A DNA stretch of 64,000 nt from Stieleria tagensis (GTDB taxonomy: Bacteria; Planctomycetota; Planctomycetia; Pirellulales; Pirellulaceae): the NCBI RefSeq assembly GCF_024129865.1, contig NZ_JAMYFE010000033.1, forward strand, positions 186,001 to 250,000, in the 5' to 3' direction. The notes under the pieces are model-generated. The model was not told the origin of the DNA. It saw only the letters and a program-made list of their open reading frames with translations, and searched no databases. Shown one piece after another: positions 9,082-18,121 of this stretch. Each line of letters starts with the position of its first letter. Within the stretch, counting starts at the first letter, position 1. Made by a program: the position numbers and the translations under genes.

Positions 9082-10089
9082 ATGAACGGCAAACTCATTC
9101 ACGTTCTCACGTCGACCGCTACTCTGCTCGCCATCATCGCAGCAGTCTCCTCGAAAGCTCACTCGCAATCTCCGGACGGAAAATCTGACCGGGAACCGTC
9201 GTTCACCCAAGGTGAAGTGCGAACGGGTATTACGAAACTGTACCAATGGACTGGAAACAACCCACGCACCGCCAATGTTGGCTCGATCCAAGCGGCAGAC
9301 GGCACCAAATGGACCGTGCCTGCCAAGACGCATTTTCAATCCGCGACCAAAGCGGCAGATCTGTACAATGAAGCCAATGGAGTCAAACCTGGCGGAATCG
9401 GCGATGTTGATCTGGAAGCGATTCCGGTGATCGACGCCGGTGGGGACGAACTGTTCACTGCATACGTTTTTGGGGATAACTATTTCGAGTTCTATGTGAA
9501 CGGCAAACTGTTGGCAGTTGATCCGGTACCGATGACGCCGTTTAACAGCACTGTCATTCGCTTCAAGTCGCAGCGCCCGTTCACCGTGGGAATCATGGGC
9601 GTCGATTGGGAAGAACGACTCGGGCTGGGCTTTGAACAGTTCCGCGGCGCGCCGTTTCATCAAGGAGACGCGGGATTGGTCGCAGTGATCAAAGACGCTG
9701 CTGACGAAACGGTTGCGATAACCGATCGGAGTTGGAAGGCCCAAACGTTTTACATCGCACCACTGAAGACGAAGGAGTGCTTGGTTGTCAGTGGAGCCAT
9801 CCGTGACAGCTCGAAATGTAGTACGGAGGACACCGCAGACGGAACAGCTTACTTCGCGGCTCACTGGCCCATTCCGGCAAACTGGGCCGCTACCGACTTT
9901 GACGATAGCGATTGGCCGAACGCAGTCACATTCACCAACGATTATGTTGGTGTTGACAACAAACCGGCATACACCAACTTCACAGACTTGTTTGACGCAC
10001 CTGATTCGGATGCGCAATTCATCTGGTCATCGAGTCTGGTGCATGACAATCTGGTGCTGATGCGAACCACCGTTGACATCAGTAGGTAG
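9082..10089 (+). CDS. Secreted protein of unknown function
   Basis: 335 residues with a signal peptide (hydrophobic STATLLAIIAAV, cleavage near AHSQ). The mature part is rich in Asp, Thr and aromatic residues and looks all-beta, with phrases such as FGDNYFEFYVNGK and DFDDSDWPNAV that resemble galactose-binding-like jelly-roll domains. No catalytic motif stands out. It lies between the DoxX-like gene (45 bp upstream) and the permease gene (45 bp downstream), so it is probably co-transcribed. It could be a periplasmic binding or processing protein for the substrate handled by this operon; that is inference. Confidence 0.6.
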   Translation: MNGKLIHVLTSTATLLAIIAAVSSKAHSQSPDGKSDREPSFTQGEVRTGITKLYQWTGNNPRTANVGSIQAADGTKWTVPAKTHFQSATKAADLYNEANGVKPGGIGDVDLEAIPVIDAGGDELFTAYVFGDNYFEFYVNGKLLAVDPVPMTPFNSTVIRFKSQRPFTVGIMGVDWEERLGLGFEQFRGAPFHQGDAGLVAVIKDAADETVAITDRSWKAQTFYIAPLKTKECLVVSGAIRDSSKCSTEDTADGTAYFAAHWPIPANWAATDFDDSDWPNAVTFTNDYVGVDNKPAYTNFTDLFDAPDSDAQFIWSSSLVHDNLVLMRTTVDISR

Positions 10090-10134
10090 CATCTTTCAGC
10101 TCAAATTTGCCGTCGAGGCGGACGTCCGGACGAA

Positions 10135-11877
10135 ATGAAGACTGATACAACGCAGGCGATCATCGCCCGAATGAAGCCGGAACAGTTGCCCGTTGCTGAG
10201 CACCGACTGCACGGCTGGACCCATTTTGCTGGTTTGTATGCTGGCGAGCACGTCGCGGCGACGGAGTTTGTGATTGGTGCGACATTCGTTGCATTGGGTG
10301 CCACAACGACAGACATCTTGATTGGCCTGTTGATTGGAAACATCCTAGCCGTGTTGAGCTGGACGTTGATCACCGCGCCGATTGCGGTTCAGACGCGACT
10401 GAGTCTTTACACCTATCTTGAAAAGATCGCTGGCGACTCGATGACCAGTCTTTTCAACTGGGCCAACGTGTTGATCTTCACCGTCATCTCAGCGGCGATG
10501 ATCACCGTTTCCAGCACGGCGGTGCGGTTGTTATTCAATATCCCTGCTCAACTGCAATGGTATCCCACCAACAGTTTGTTCGTCGCAGTGGTTTTAGCCG
10601 TTGGCGCGATCGTTGTTGTCGTTGCCATGTACGGTTTTGATGCGGTTGCTGAGTTTTCCGGGCTGTGTGGCCCCTGGTTGGTTGTGATGTTTGTCAGCGG
10701 TGCGTTGGTGCTGTTCCCCGCGTTGGCGGAATCGGTACTCGGCCGAACGCGACTGGACAGTCTGGCTGAGTTCATCACCATCGGGGACCGTTCGATCTGG
10801 ACGGGTGTGAACAGCCAGGGCGAACCGGGCATCGGGCTATTGGAAGTCATCGGATTTGCGTGGGCGGCCAATACACTGACTCACTTTGGATTGATCGACA
10901 TGGCCCTGCTTCGCTACGCCAAGCGATCGATTTACGGGCTGTGTACCAGTGCGGGAATGTTGTTCGGTCATTACATCGCCTGGATCGCCGCCGGCATCAT
11001 GGGGGCGGGAACAGCGGTTTTGCTCAAGTCGACCATCGCCGAGCTCGATCCGGGTGATGTCGCATTTCGAGCCCTCGGATACTCCGGCTACGTCATCGTG
11101 ATCGTGGCCGGTTGGACGACCGCCAACGCGAACCTGTATCGCGCTGGTCTGGCGGCTCAAGCGATTTTCCACAACCATTCGCGCATGAAGGTAACGGCCA
11201 CCGTGGGCGTCATCACTGTGCTGGTTGCCTGTTTCCCGTTCGTGTTCAGCCAGATGTTACCGCTGCTGACGTATGCGGGGTTGTTGGTGGTTCCCGTCGG
11301 TGCGATCGTGTTTGCCGAACACTTCATCTTTCCACGCATCGGATTGACACGTTACTGGGCACACTACCGCAACCTGACGCATAGCACACCAGCCGTGGCT
11401 TCTTGGGCCGCCGGCTTGCTGTTTGGATTTGGATTGCAGGCGCTGAACGTGATCTCGTTCTTCTACCTATTCTTGCCCACTTGGGCATTCACGATCGTGC
11501 TCTACACGCTGCTGGCTCGCAGCTACGGCGCCGCTGAAACGTACCCCGCCGAAGAAGCCGCCGATCGAGAACTATCCGGCGCGGTCAAGAAAATGCAGGA
11601 TCGGCAAGCGATTTCCGACGGCCAGCCAGTCGTTGATACGACCATGCTATCGAAGGTGCTCGGCGGTCTCGCGTGGACCAGTTTAGGGCTGACACTGATT
11701 CTGGCTTTGGTGGTGATGTTCTCAAGCCCGGACATGATCACCTATGACAAGAACGTCGCCATTTTTCACCGCTGGGGATTCGTCTTCACGATCATCTACT
11801 TCGCGTCTTCCTACTGGGCACTTCGCCGAGGCAAATCCGCCCGCGGCGCCGGGGTCAATTCCGCCATCGCGTCGTGA
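10135..11877 (+). CDS. NCS1-type permease (nucleobase/cation symporter family)
   Basis: 580 residues, about twelve membrane helices. The N-terminal pattern ARMKPEQLPVAEHRLHGWTH then EHVAATEFVIGA fits the NCS1 purine/cytosine permease family, as do the length and hydrophobic layout. It imports a small solute across the cytoplasmic membrane. Classical NCS1 substrates are nucleobases, hydantoins or thiamine. Here the next gene, 17 bp downstream, encodes a mannitol-type polyol dehydrogenase, which suggests a different or wider substrate. Residues 480-500 form a hydrophilic loop before the last two helices. Part of the 8.6-14.2 kb run. Confidence 0.82.
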   Translation: MKTDTTQAIIARMKPEQLPVAEHRLHGWTHFAGLYAGEHVAATEFVIGATFVALGATTTDILIGLLIGNILAVLSWTLITAPIAVQTRLSLYTYLEKIAGDSMTSLFNWANVLIFTVISAAMITVSSTAVRLLFNIPAQLQWYPTNSLFVAVVLAVGAIVVVVAMYGFDAVAEFSGLCGPWLVVMFVSGALVLFPALAESVLGRTRLDSLAEFITIGDRSIWTGVNSQGEPGIGLLEVIGFAWAANTLTHFGLIDMALLRYAKRSIYGLCTSAGMLFGHYIAWIAAGIMGAGTAVLLKSTIAELDPGDVAFRALGYSGYVIVIVAGWTTANANLYRAGLAAQAIFHNHSRMKVTATVGVITVLVACFPFVFSQMLPLLTYAGLLVVPVGAIVFAEHFIFPRIGLTRYWAHYRNLTHSTPAVASWAAGLLFGFGLQALNVISFFYLFLPTWAFTIVLYTLLARSYGAAETYPAEEAADRELSGAVKKMQDRQAISDGQPVVDTTMLSKVLGGLAWTSLGLTLILALVVMFSSPDMITYDKNVAIFHRWGFVFTIIYFASSYWALRRGKSARGAGVNSAIAS

Positions 11878-11894
11878 ACCTACAGAGCACTCCC

Positions 11895-13379
11895 ATGCAA
11901 TTGAATCAATCCAACTTGACTCAGCTTCCTGCGGAACTGAATTCGCCCCGCTATGATCGCTCGCGAATCAAGCCCGGTATCGTTCACGTTGGCGTCGGCG
12001 GATTCCATCGGTCGCACCAAGCGTACTACACCGATGAACTGATGCGGTCGAACGATCCCAGCGACGCATCGACCTGGGGCATCTGTGGGGTTGGGCTGCG
12101 TCAGGCCGATCGGAAAATGGCCAACGTGCTGCAAGACCAAGATTGTCTTTACACACTGATCGTCAAAGAGCCCAGTGGCGGTGTGCAAAATCGAGTCATT
12201 GGCTCGCTGGTGGATTTTTTGCTCGCTTGCGACCATCCGACAACGGTCATCGAGCAAATGGCAAGCCCCGACACCAAGATCGTTTCGTTGACGATCACAG
12301 AGGGTGGCTACAACGTCGATCCGGTCAGTGGCGATTTTGATGCAGCGAACGCCGACGCCATTTACGATTTGGAAAACCCCGGTCACCCTCGGTTGGTGTT
12401 TGGCTACCTGACTGCAGCGCTTCGATTGCGGCGTGAGCGAGGGCTGCCGGCGTTCACCGTGCAATCCTGTGACAACATTCAGCACAACGGTGACCTGACT
12501 CGCAAAATGCTGCTCGGCTTTGCTCGGCAACAAGATGCCGAACTTGCGAAATGGATCGAAGCCGAGGTCTGTTTTCCCAACGCGATGGTGGATCGAATCA
12601 CTCCGGTCACCACTTCCGAGGACATCGAGTATTTGAACAATCAATTTGGATTGGAAGATGCCTGGCCGGTGACCTGCGAACCGTTCTGCCAGTGGATCAT
12701 CGAAGACACCTTCTCAAACGGACGCCCTGAATGGGAGAAGGTCGGTGTTCAATTTGTCACCGACGTCACGCCCTACGAGACGATGAAATTGCGGCTGCTC
12801 AACGCCGGCCATTCGGTACTTGGTCTGCTTGGTTCCGTATTCGGCTATCAAACCATTGACCAAACCGTCGGCGACGATCTGTTCGCAACGTTTTTGCAAG
12901 GGTTTTTTGATGACGAGGCCTCGCCGGTGTTGGATGCGGTCGAAGGCATCGATTTGCGCCAATACAAAGCCACGCTGATCGAACGTTTTAGTAACCCTAA
13001 CATCAAAGACAATTTGGCACGCATCTGTCTGGAAAGTTCAAGCAAGTTGCCGGTCTTTTTGCTGCCAACCATTCACAAGAACTTGGAACAAGGCGGCCCG
13101 ATCGATCATGCGGCACTTGTGATCGCCGCTTGGTGCTACTACAGCGATCATCACACCGACCGCCATGGAAACGCCCTCGACGTAATTGACGAACAACGGG
13201 CCGCATTGCAAGAAGCTGCTAAAAAGACGTCCAGCGACCCACTTGCCTTCATCAAACTTGATTCTGTGTTCGGAAATCTTGCCAACAACGCACGTTTCGC
13301 GGAAACCTATAAACGGCTATTGACGCAACTGTATCGTGACCCTGACGTAACAATCCTGATGCGTCAGGTTTCGGCTTAG
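11895..13379 (+). CDS. Mannitol dehydrogenase-family polyol dehydrogenase
   Basis: 494 residues from the ATG at 11895; a GTG at 11874 overlaps the permease stop and is less likely. The N-terminal Rossmann motif is VHVGVGGFHRSHQA. The C-terminal signature MKLRLLNAGHS places Lys near 298, Asn near 303 and His near 306, matching the catalytic K295, N300 and H303 of Pseudomonas fluorescens mannitol 2-dehydrogenase. It should oxidise a polyol or aldonate with NAD(P), giving a ketose; mannitol, arabitol and sorbitol are candidates. It follows the NCS1 permease by 17 bp and precedes a peroxiredoxin-like gene by 60 bp, so an operon is likely. Confidence 0.88.
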   Translation: MQLNQSNLTQLPAELNSPRYDRSRIKPGIVHVGVGGFHRSHQAYYTDELMRSNDPSDASTWGICGVGLRQADRKMANVLQDQDCLYTLIVKEPSGGVQNRVIGSLVDFLLACDHPTTVIEQMASPDTKIVSLTITEGGYNVDPVSGDFDAANADAIYDLENPGHPRLVFGYLTAALRLRRERGLPAFTVQSCDNIQHNGDLTRKMLLGFARQQDAELAKWIEAEVCFPNAMVDRITPVTTSEDIEYLNNQFGLEDAWPVTCEPFCQWIIEDTFSNGRPEWEKVGVQFVTDVTPYETMKLRLLNAGHSVLGLLGSVFGYQTIDQTVGDDLFATFLQGFFDDEASPVLDAVEGIDLRQYKATLIERFSNPNIKDNLARICLESSSKLPVFLLPTIHKNLEQGGPIDHAALVIAAWCYYSDHHTDRHGNALDVIDEQRAALQEAAKKTSSDPLAFIKLDSVFGNLANNARFAETYKRLLTQLYRDPDVTILMRQVSA

Positions 13380-13439
13380 TCGCTGCTGTCGGAATACGAT
13401 CGGAATTTACACTCACTCCTTGAAAGGTCTGACCAACCA

Positions 13440-14162
13440 ATGTTTAAAACGTTAACACGCTCCTTCCTTCTGACATCCCTGATGGCAATTCCTACGATGG
13501 CACAAGAAACGTCGACCGCTTCCACACTCTCAGAACAGTTGGCTGAAAAAGCTGCCGGCTTCGCCAAACGCGCGCCAGCCGATCGTCTGGAGACCTTCGC
13601 CAAAGGGATCTCTGATGTTCGCGACAGCGGCATCGAAAAGTCGGCCAAGCAAGTCGGTGATGACGCCGTTGATGGAACATTAAAGGGATGGAAGGGGGAT
13701 TCTGTCACGCTCAGCAAGTTGTGGAGCGAAGGCCCGGTGGTCTTGATGTGGTATCGCGGCGGTTGGTGCCCGTACTGCAACATTCAGCTGCGTGCCATGC
13801 AGCAATCGCTGGACAAGATTGAAAACGCGGGCGCAAAGCTGGTAGTTTTGACGCCTGAACTGCCCGAGAAGGCAAAGGAGACCGCTGAAGCAAGCGGCAT
13901 TTCAATCGTGGCTCTCCACGACAAAGATTTGAAACTTGCCAAACAGTACGGGATCGTTTTTGAGCTGCCCGATGCGATTGCACCGATGTATCAGGCGCGA
14001 TTGCCGCAATACAACGGCAGCGACGCAATGGAACTACCATTATCCGCGACCTACGTTATCAATTCCTCCGGCACAATCACCTACGCATTCCTGGACGCCG
14101 ACTACAAGAAGCGAGCAGAACCCAGCGAAGTCATTGCCGCTGTGAAGGCTGCAGCGAAGTAG
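13440..14162 (+). CDS. Secreted peroxiredoxin-like (AhpC/TSA) protein
   Basis: 240 residues with a signal peptide (LTRSFLLTSLMAIPTMAQ). The thioredoxin-fold part starts near residue 85 and holds GGWCPYCNIQL, with Cys110 and Cys113 in a W-C-x-x-C motif. This is the arrangement of the peroxiredoxin-like AhpC/TSA family and implies thiol-based peroxide or disulfide chemistry outside the cytoplasm. The first ~80 mature residues are a charged helical extension. It is the last gene of the + strand run. Its final 61 bp overlap the antisense open frame of a decayed protease. Confidence 0.85.
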   Translation: MFKTLTRSFLLTSLMAIPTMAQETSTASTLSEQLAEKAAGFAKRAPADRLETFAKGISDVRDSGIEKSAKQVGDDAVDGTLKGWKGDSVTLSKLWSEGPVVLMWYRGGWCPYCNIQLRAMQQSLDKIENAGAKLVVLTPELPEKAKETAEASGISIVALHDKDLKLAKQYGIVFELPDAIAPMYQARLPQYNGSDAMELPLSATYVINSSGTITYAFLDADYKKRAEPSEVIAAVKAAAK

Positions 14163-15346
14163 ACGACAAGAAGGTGAAGCACCAGGGGAGATCCACGACC
14201 CAAAAACCAAGGTGTGGACAGAGCACTTGGAACAGGAAAACTCAACCTGGCCAGCCAGTGGTGATGCTGGATCTCAATCGATCTCGCCTGAATGGTTAAT
14301 GCCGCAGTGCTTGTCACGCGACGAACGATGTGACTTGGCAGAACCGACGTCGGACCACGTTGTGTCTCGTTGCGCCCTCGACTGGTGATGGCGACACCGC
14401 GAATGCGGGCCCCGCGGTCGATCACGGGACAGCCGACTTCAGGCCCGAGAAGTTTGATGTCCGTACCAAAGATTTCAGCGAAGGCAGAGTGTCTGGGCGT
14501 CGCATGATCATTGACCGGCTGGTCGGGCAAACGACAGCTCAGCTTTCCGTCCAGAACGCTGGCCTTGGTGAGAATCCATCCGCCAGTGTCGACGATGGTT
14601 CCGATGCCGACCGATTTAGAATCAACCAACCATTCCACGACCGATTGAGCAATCCCCTGACTTGGAGCGACGAATGCCATTCGCAGTGGATGTGGGATTC
14701 CAGTCGCAGTGTCGATCGACTCGATTTGCTTCAGGTCATTCCATTGCAGATTGGCAACTTCCGATCGGTGGTGGGTTTCTCCCATGAAAGCGGCGACGTA
14801 GCGTCCCTGCCGGTTGAATACGCCGCCGCCCGACATGCCGCCATAAAAGTGAATGAATTTGGTGTCGAAGGTGTGGTGCCACAACAGGTTCAGAGGATGT
14901 TTGACAGTCGCTGCAGCGATCTTCGGTGTGCGTTCCATCAACCACTGCCCCTTGTCGATGGCCGGATATCCAGCGAGGACGACCGGATCGCCCGGTTTCA
15001 AGGTTGACGATTCGGCAATCTCCGCGAAGGGCCAGGAGCCGGGTGTTGTGATTTTCACGAGGGCAATGTCTGTGATCGGATTCGTACCCAGCGCGACTGC
15101 GTCAGCATCCCGGCCATCCGCCAGACGAACCGTCAACCGTTCCCCCGGCAAATGTTCCGTGTGGGCACAAGTCAGGAGATAGCCGTCTTCCGAAACAATG
15201 ACGCCGCTCCAGCGGTCAAAATCTTTTCCGTCAAATCCAAGTCGATGTGTTTGGTATCGTCCGCGTAGACGCACTCCGTCGTGAGAATGGTTGGGGGATA
15301 GGCCTCGCGGTCCCCGGCGAGGACGTTCGCGGTGGGACATGCCCAT
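14102..15346 (-). pseudogene. Degraded trypsin-like (S1C/HtrA-type) serine protease
   Basis: The open frame of 414 codons contains a credible protease core: a catalytic His in LLTCAHTEH, Asp in NPITDIALVK and Ser in YGGMSGGGVFN. A second, degenerate copy follows (GWILTKASVLDGKLSCRLPD) and breaks off into sequence that does not fit the fold. There is no signal peptide, although family members in this group are exported; the N-terminus is Arg-rich and looks like out-of-frame sequence. The C-terminal ~70 codons also look non-native and run antisense through the end of the peroxiredoxin-like gene. I read it as a gene with a lost start and stop, probably inactive. A sequencing frameshift is the alternative. 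Confidence 0.6.
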
Positions 15347-15590
15347 GAAGGTGCGCGAGCGGTCTGGAATTGTCTAAGCTTCTGCACTGAATTGACGGGT
15401 GATGTGGACCCCAATAGCTGTTCCATCTGCCGAATCGCTTATGATGCTTGTTGGTAGACAGATCCTTTATCGGCGAGGTCATTCGATCTCGCAGCTTTCT
15501 CGTTTGCTGCAGACATTTCTCTCCATTTCATCCAAACACACCGCTCGCGAGTCACTGGCGGATCTTTTTTACTCAAGCGCACCAGGCCCC

Positions 15591-17984
15591 ATGAAATCAA
15601 TTCAGTCATCGATCGTTGCAGGGATTTGTATCGTTTGTGCAAGCACCGTGTTTGCACAGCCTGGCAAACAGATCGAACCTTATGCCGTCACCGCAAAGAC
15701 GGTGACGCTGGCAGAGCCAGCCGTTTTGAAACTCGATCCCGATGCGATCAACATCCTGGTTCCCAATCTGGGACAGCTTAGCGCCGAGCTTCAGCCGGTG
15801 GTGAGAAACTTTATGATTTTGTGGTGCGAGGCGAAAAAGGATGGGCCTTGTCACGTTCAATGGACGGTGGCAGCGCCAGCTGAAGGCCAGTACGAAGTCA
15901 CAGTGTCCGTCGACGGAGTGGGATCTCGTCTGGTCGTTAGCTGCAACGATCAACAGCAGGAGGCAACTGTTACTGAGAAGGGTTGGCACCGAATGGTACT
16001 CGGGAATCTTTCATTGAAAGCCGGGGAGAACATCGTGCGGCTGGATGTAAACGCCGCTGCAGTGAAGGCGGGCAAACGCACCAAACGTTTCTTGCTAAGC
16101 GCCTTGGAACTAGCGCAGCCGGTCGTCAAGGCAGCAATTGCGAAAGAGGCTGCGGCGATCAGACAGCAACCAGACTGGTTCAAGGATGCGGGATACGGGT
16201 TGATGTTCCAATGGACGAATCGCGCGACGCCTCCGGAAGGCCCGATTAAACCATGGGAAGAAAAAGTCGATGATTTTGACCTGGATCAATTTATCCAGTT
16301 GGTCGACGACTCCGGCGCGGCCTATGTGATCTGGTCGGCAACCTGGGGTAATCAGTATCTCTCTGCACCGGTGAAGTCACTTGACGAAATCATTTCCGGT
16401 CGCACCACGCGTCGAGATCTCTTGGGTGAGATGGCGGATCGACTTCATCAGAAAGGCGTCAAGCTAATTTTCTATTATCACTATGGCTACGAATGCTATC
16501 ACTCGCAGGACACCGCATGGCTAGAAGCCGCCGGAGGATACAAAGCGGATAAGACTCAGCTCTATGCAAACGTCATGAAGATTGTTTCGGAACTGGGAGC
16601 TCGTTACGCGGACAAGTTGGATGGCTGGTGGTTTGATGGAGGTGCCCGGTATCTGAATTGTCATTTTGATGGATCTTCGGGTGCGGAAGGAATTCTGACT
16701 GCTCCGCTGAAAGACATCACTGCCGCAGCCAGGACAGGGAATCCCAACCGAGTGGTTGCGTACAACTCTTGGATCAAGCCCCAGATCACGGACTATCAAG
16801 ACTACTATGGTGGCGAAGGCCAGACGGGATTCAACCCAGACGAGTTAACGGAGGGCGTTTTCAAGGAGGGCCGTCAGCAGGGACTGCAGGCACACGGCTG
16901 TTTTATTTTGGAAAAGCGTTGGGGGCACATTGAGACCGACACGCCGATCGCAAAGCCAAAGTTTAGTCTCCAGCAATTGACGCAGTTTGTGACAAGGGCT
17001 CGACAAGGCCGCTACCCGTTGTCAATCAATTTGGAAATGTATGAAGACGGGTCTGTGTCCGCCGAATCAGCGGCTTTGCTGAAGGAACTAAAGGCCACAG
17101 TTCAACGTCCCAACGTCCGTGCACAGAACGTTCGCGTCCAATTGCCGGGTGAGACTGCGACCGCTGCCGCTGGCGCAGATGCTCCAACTGATGACGGCCA
17201 GAATGCATTCCCAGGCGTGAAAACGGATTTCCATGGATATGATCGCTACGATGGAGTGAAAACCTCCAGCGGCCAACTCTCGGTGATCTGCCCCAAGCAA
17301 GCTGCGGCGGGCAAGCCGTGGCTGTGGCGCAGTTTGTTTTGGGAGAGGCTTCCCAAAGTCTATCAGGCAGATTTGAAACTCGTGGACCAGGGCTACCACG
17401 TGGTCCTGGCTTTCGGTGATGTGCATGGCCACCCCAAAGGAAATGGGGCGATTGATGCGGCATATGAATTGCTGACCACCGAGTATGGATTCTCGAAGCA
17501 ATGTTCGATGGCATCCATCAGTCGCGGAACTCTATCGCTGTTCACGTGGGCGTCGGTCAATCCGGAAAAGGTGAGCAGCATCTATGTCGACAACGGGGTC
17601 TGCAATGTGGACAGCTGGCCGGGCGGCAAAGTCGTGCCTGGCAGTGGCTCGGACGCCAATGGCGCTCCAAAGTCATGGCAAGGGATGAAGGAGGTTTACG
17701 GTTTCACCACCGACCAGGAACTTCTCGATGCCAAGGTCAGCCCGATTGATAAGTTGGAGTCGCTGGCGAAGGCAGGGGTTCCAATTTTGATGGTTTGCGG
17801 CAGCAATGACAGCACGGTTCCTTACGAAGAAAACGACGCCCTGTTGGAAGAGCGGTACAAGAAACTAGGTGGGTCGATCGAAGTGATTGTGGAGGACAAG
17901 GGGCACACCCACGGCATGGACGACCCAACACCCATCCTGGAATTCATTCAGAAGCACACGCCACAACAAGTGCCGGCGAAATAA
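15591..17984 (+). CDS. Secreted GH29-like (alpha-L-fucosidase-type) domain fused to an alpha/beta hydrolase
   Basis: 797 residues from the ATG at 15591, which gives a clean signal peptide (SIVAGICIVCASTVFAQ); an upstream in-frame ATG at 15399 would add 64 implausible residues. After an N-terminal beta domain (to about 180), residues about 195-515 resemble glycoside hydrolase family 29, with WWFDGG placing the likely nucleophile Asp near 349. Residues about 545-797 form an alpha/beta hydrolase: SISRGT places the nucleophile Ser near 644, then CGSNDSTVPY (acid) and KGHTHGM (His near 772). The pair suggests removal of both a glycosyl unit and an ester group from algal polysaccharide. Substrate is inferred. 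Confidence 0.8.
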   Translation: MKSIQSSIVAGICIVCASTVFAQPGKQIEPYAVTAKTVTLAEPAVLKLDPDAINILVPNLGQLSAELQPVVRNFMILWCEAKKDGPCHVQWTVAAPAEGQYEVTVSVDGVGSRLVVSCNDQQQEATVTEKGWHRMVLGNLSLKAGENIVRLDVNAAAVKAGKRTKRFLLSALELAQPVVKAAIAKEAAAIRQQPDWFKDAGYGLMFQWTNRATPPEGPIKPWEEKVDDFDLDQFIQLVDDSGAAYVIWSATWGNQYLSAPVKSLDEIISGRTTRRDLLGEMADRLHQKGVKLIFYYHYGYECYHSQDTAWLEAAGGYKADKTQLYANVMKIVSELGARYADKLDGWWFDGGARYLNCHFDGSSGAEGILTAPLKDITAAARTGNPNRVVAYNSWIKPQITDYQDYYGGEGQTGFNPDELTEGVFKEGRQQGLQAHGCFILEKRWGHIETDTPIAKPKFSLQQLTQFVTRARQGRYPLSINLEMYEDGSVSAESAALLKELKATVQRPNVRAQNVRVQLPGETATAAAGADAPTDDGQNAFPGVKTDFHGYDRYDGVKTSSGQLSVICPKQAAAGKPWLWRSLFWERLPKVYQADLKLVDQGYHVVLAFGDVHGHPKGNGAIDAAYELLTTEYGFSKQCSMASISRGTLSLFTWASVNPEKVSSIYVDNGVCNVDSWPGGKVVPGSGSDANGAPKSWQGMKEVYGFTTDQELLDAKVSPIDKLESLAKAGVPILMVCGSNDSTVPYEENDALLEERYKKLGGSIEVIVEDKGHTHGMDDPTPILEFIQKHTPQQVPAK

Positions 17985-18121
17985 CCGGGGAAGTCAGCTT
18001 CATCAAGAACCGGACGATAGTATCGTATCGATGGTTCTCATGAAAAACCTGGCATCTATAATGCACGCCATTATCTGTTCGGGCATTGTGTTAAAAATTG
18101 ATTTAAATTGTGAGCGACCCC

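Noticed and set aside
14330-15007. 225-codon plus-strand frame
   Set aside because: Antisense to the protease remnant, which shows a real catalytic core. No motif in the plus-strand translation.
17998-18040. Terminator after the GH29-like fusion
   Set aside because: There is a small palindrome (ACGATA, G, TATCGT at 18014-18026) inside AGAACC/GGTTCT arms, but no T run and weak pairing between.
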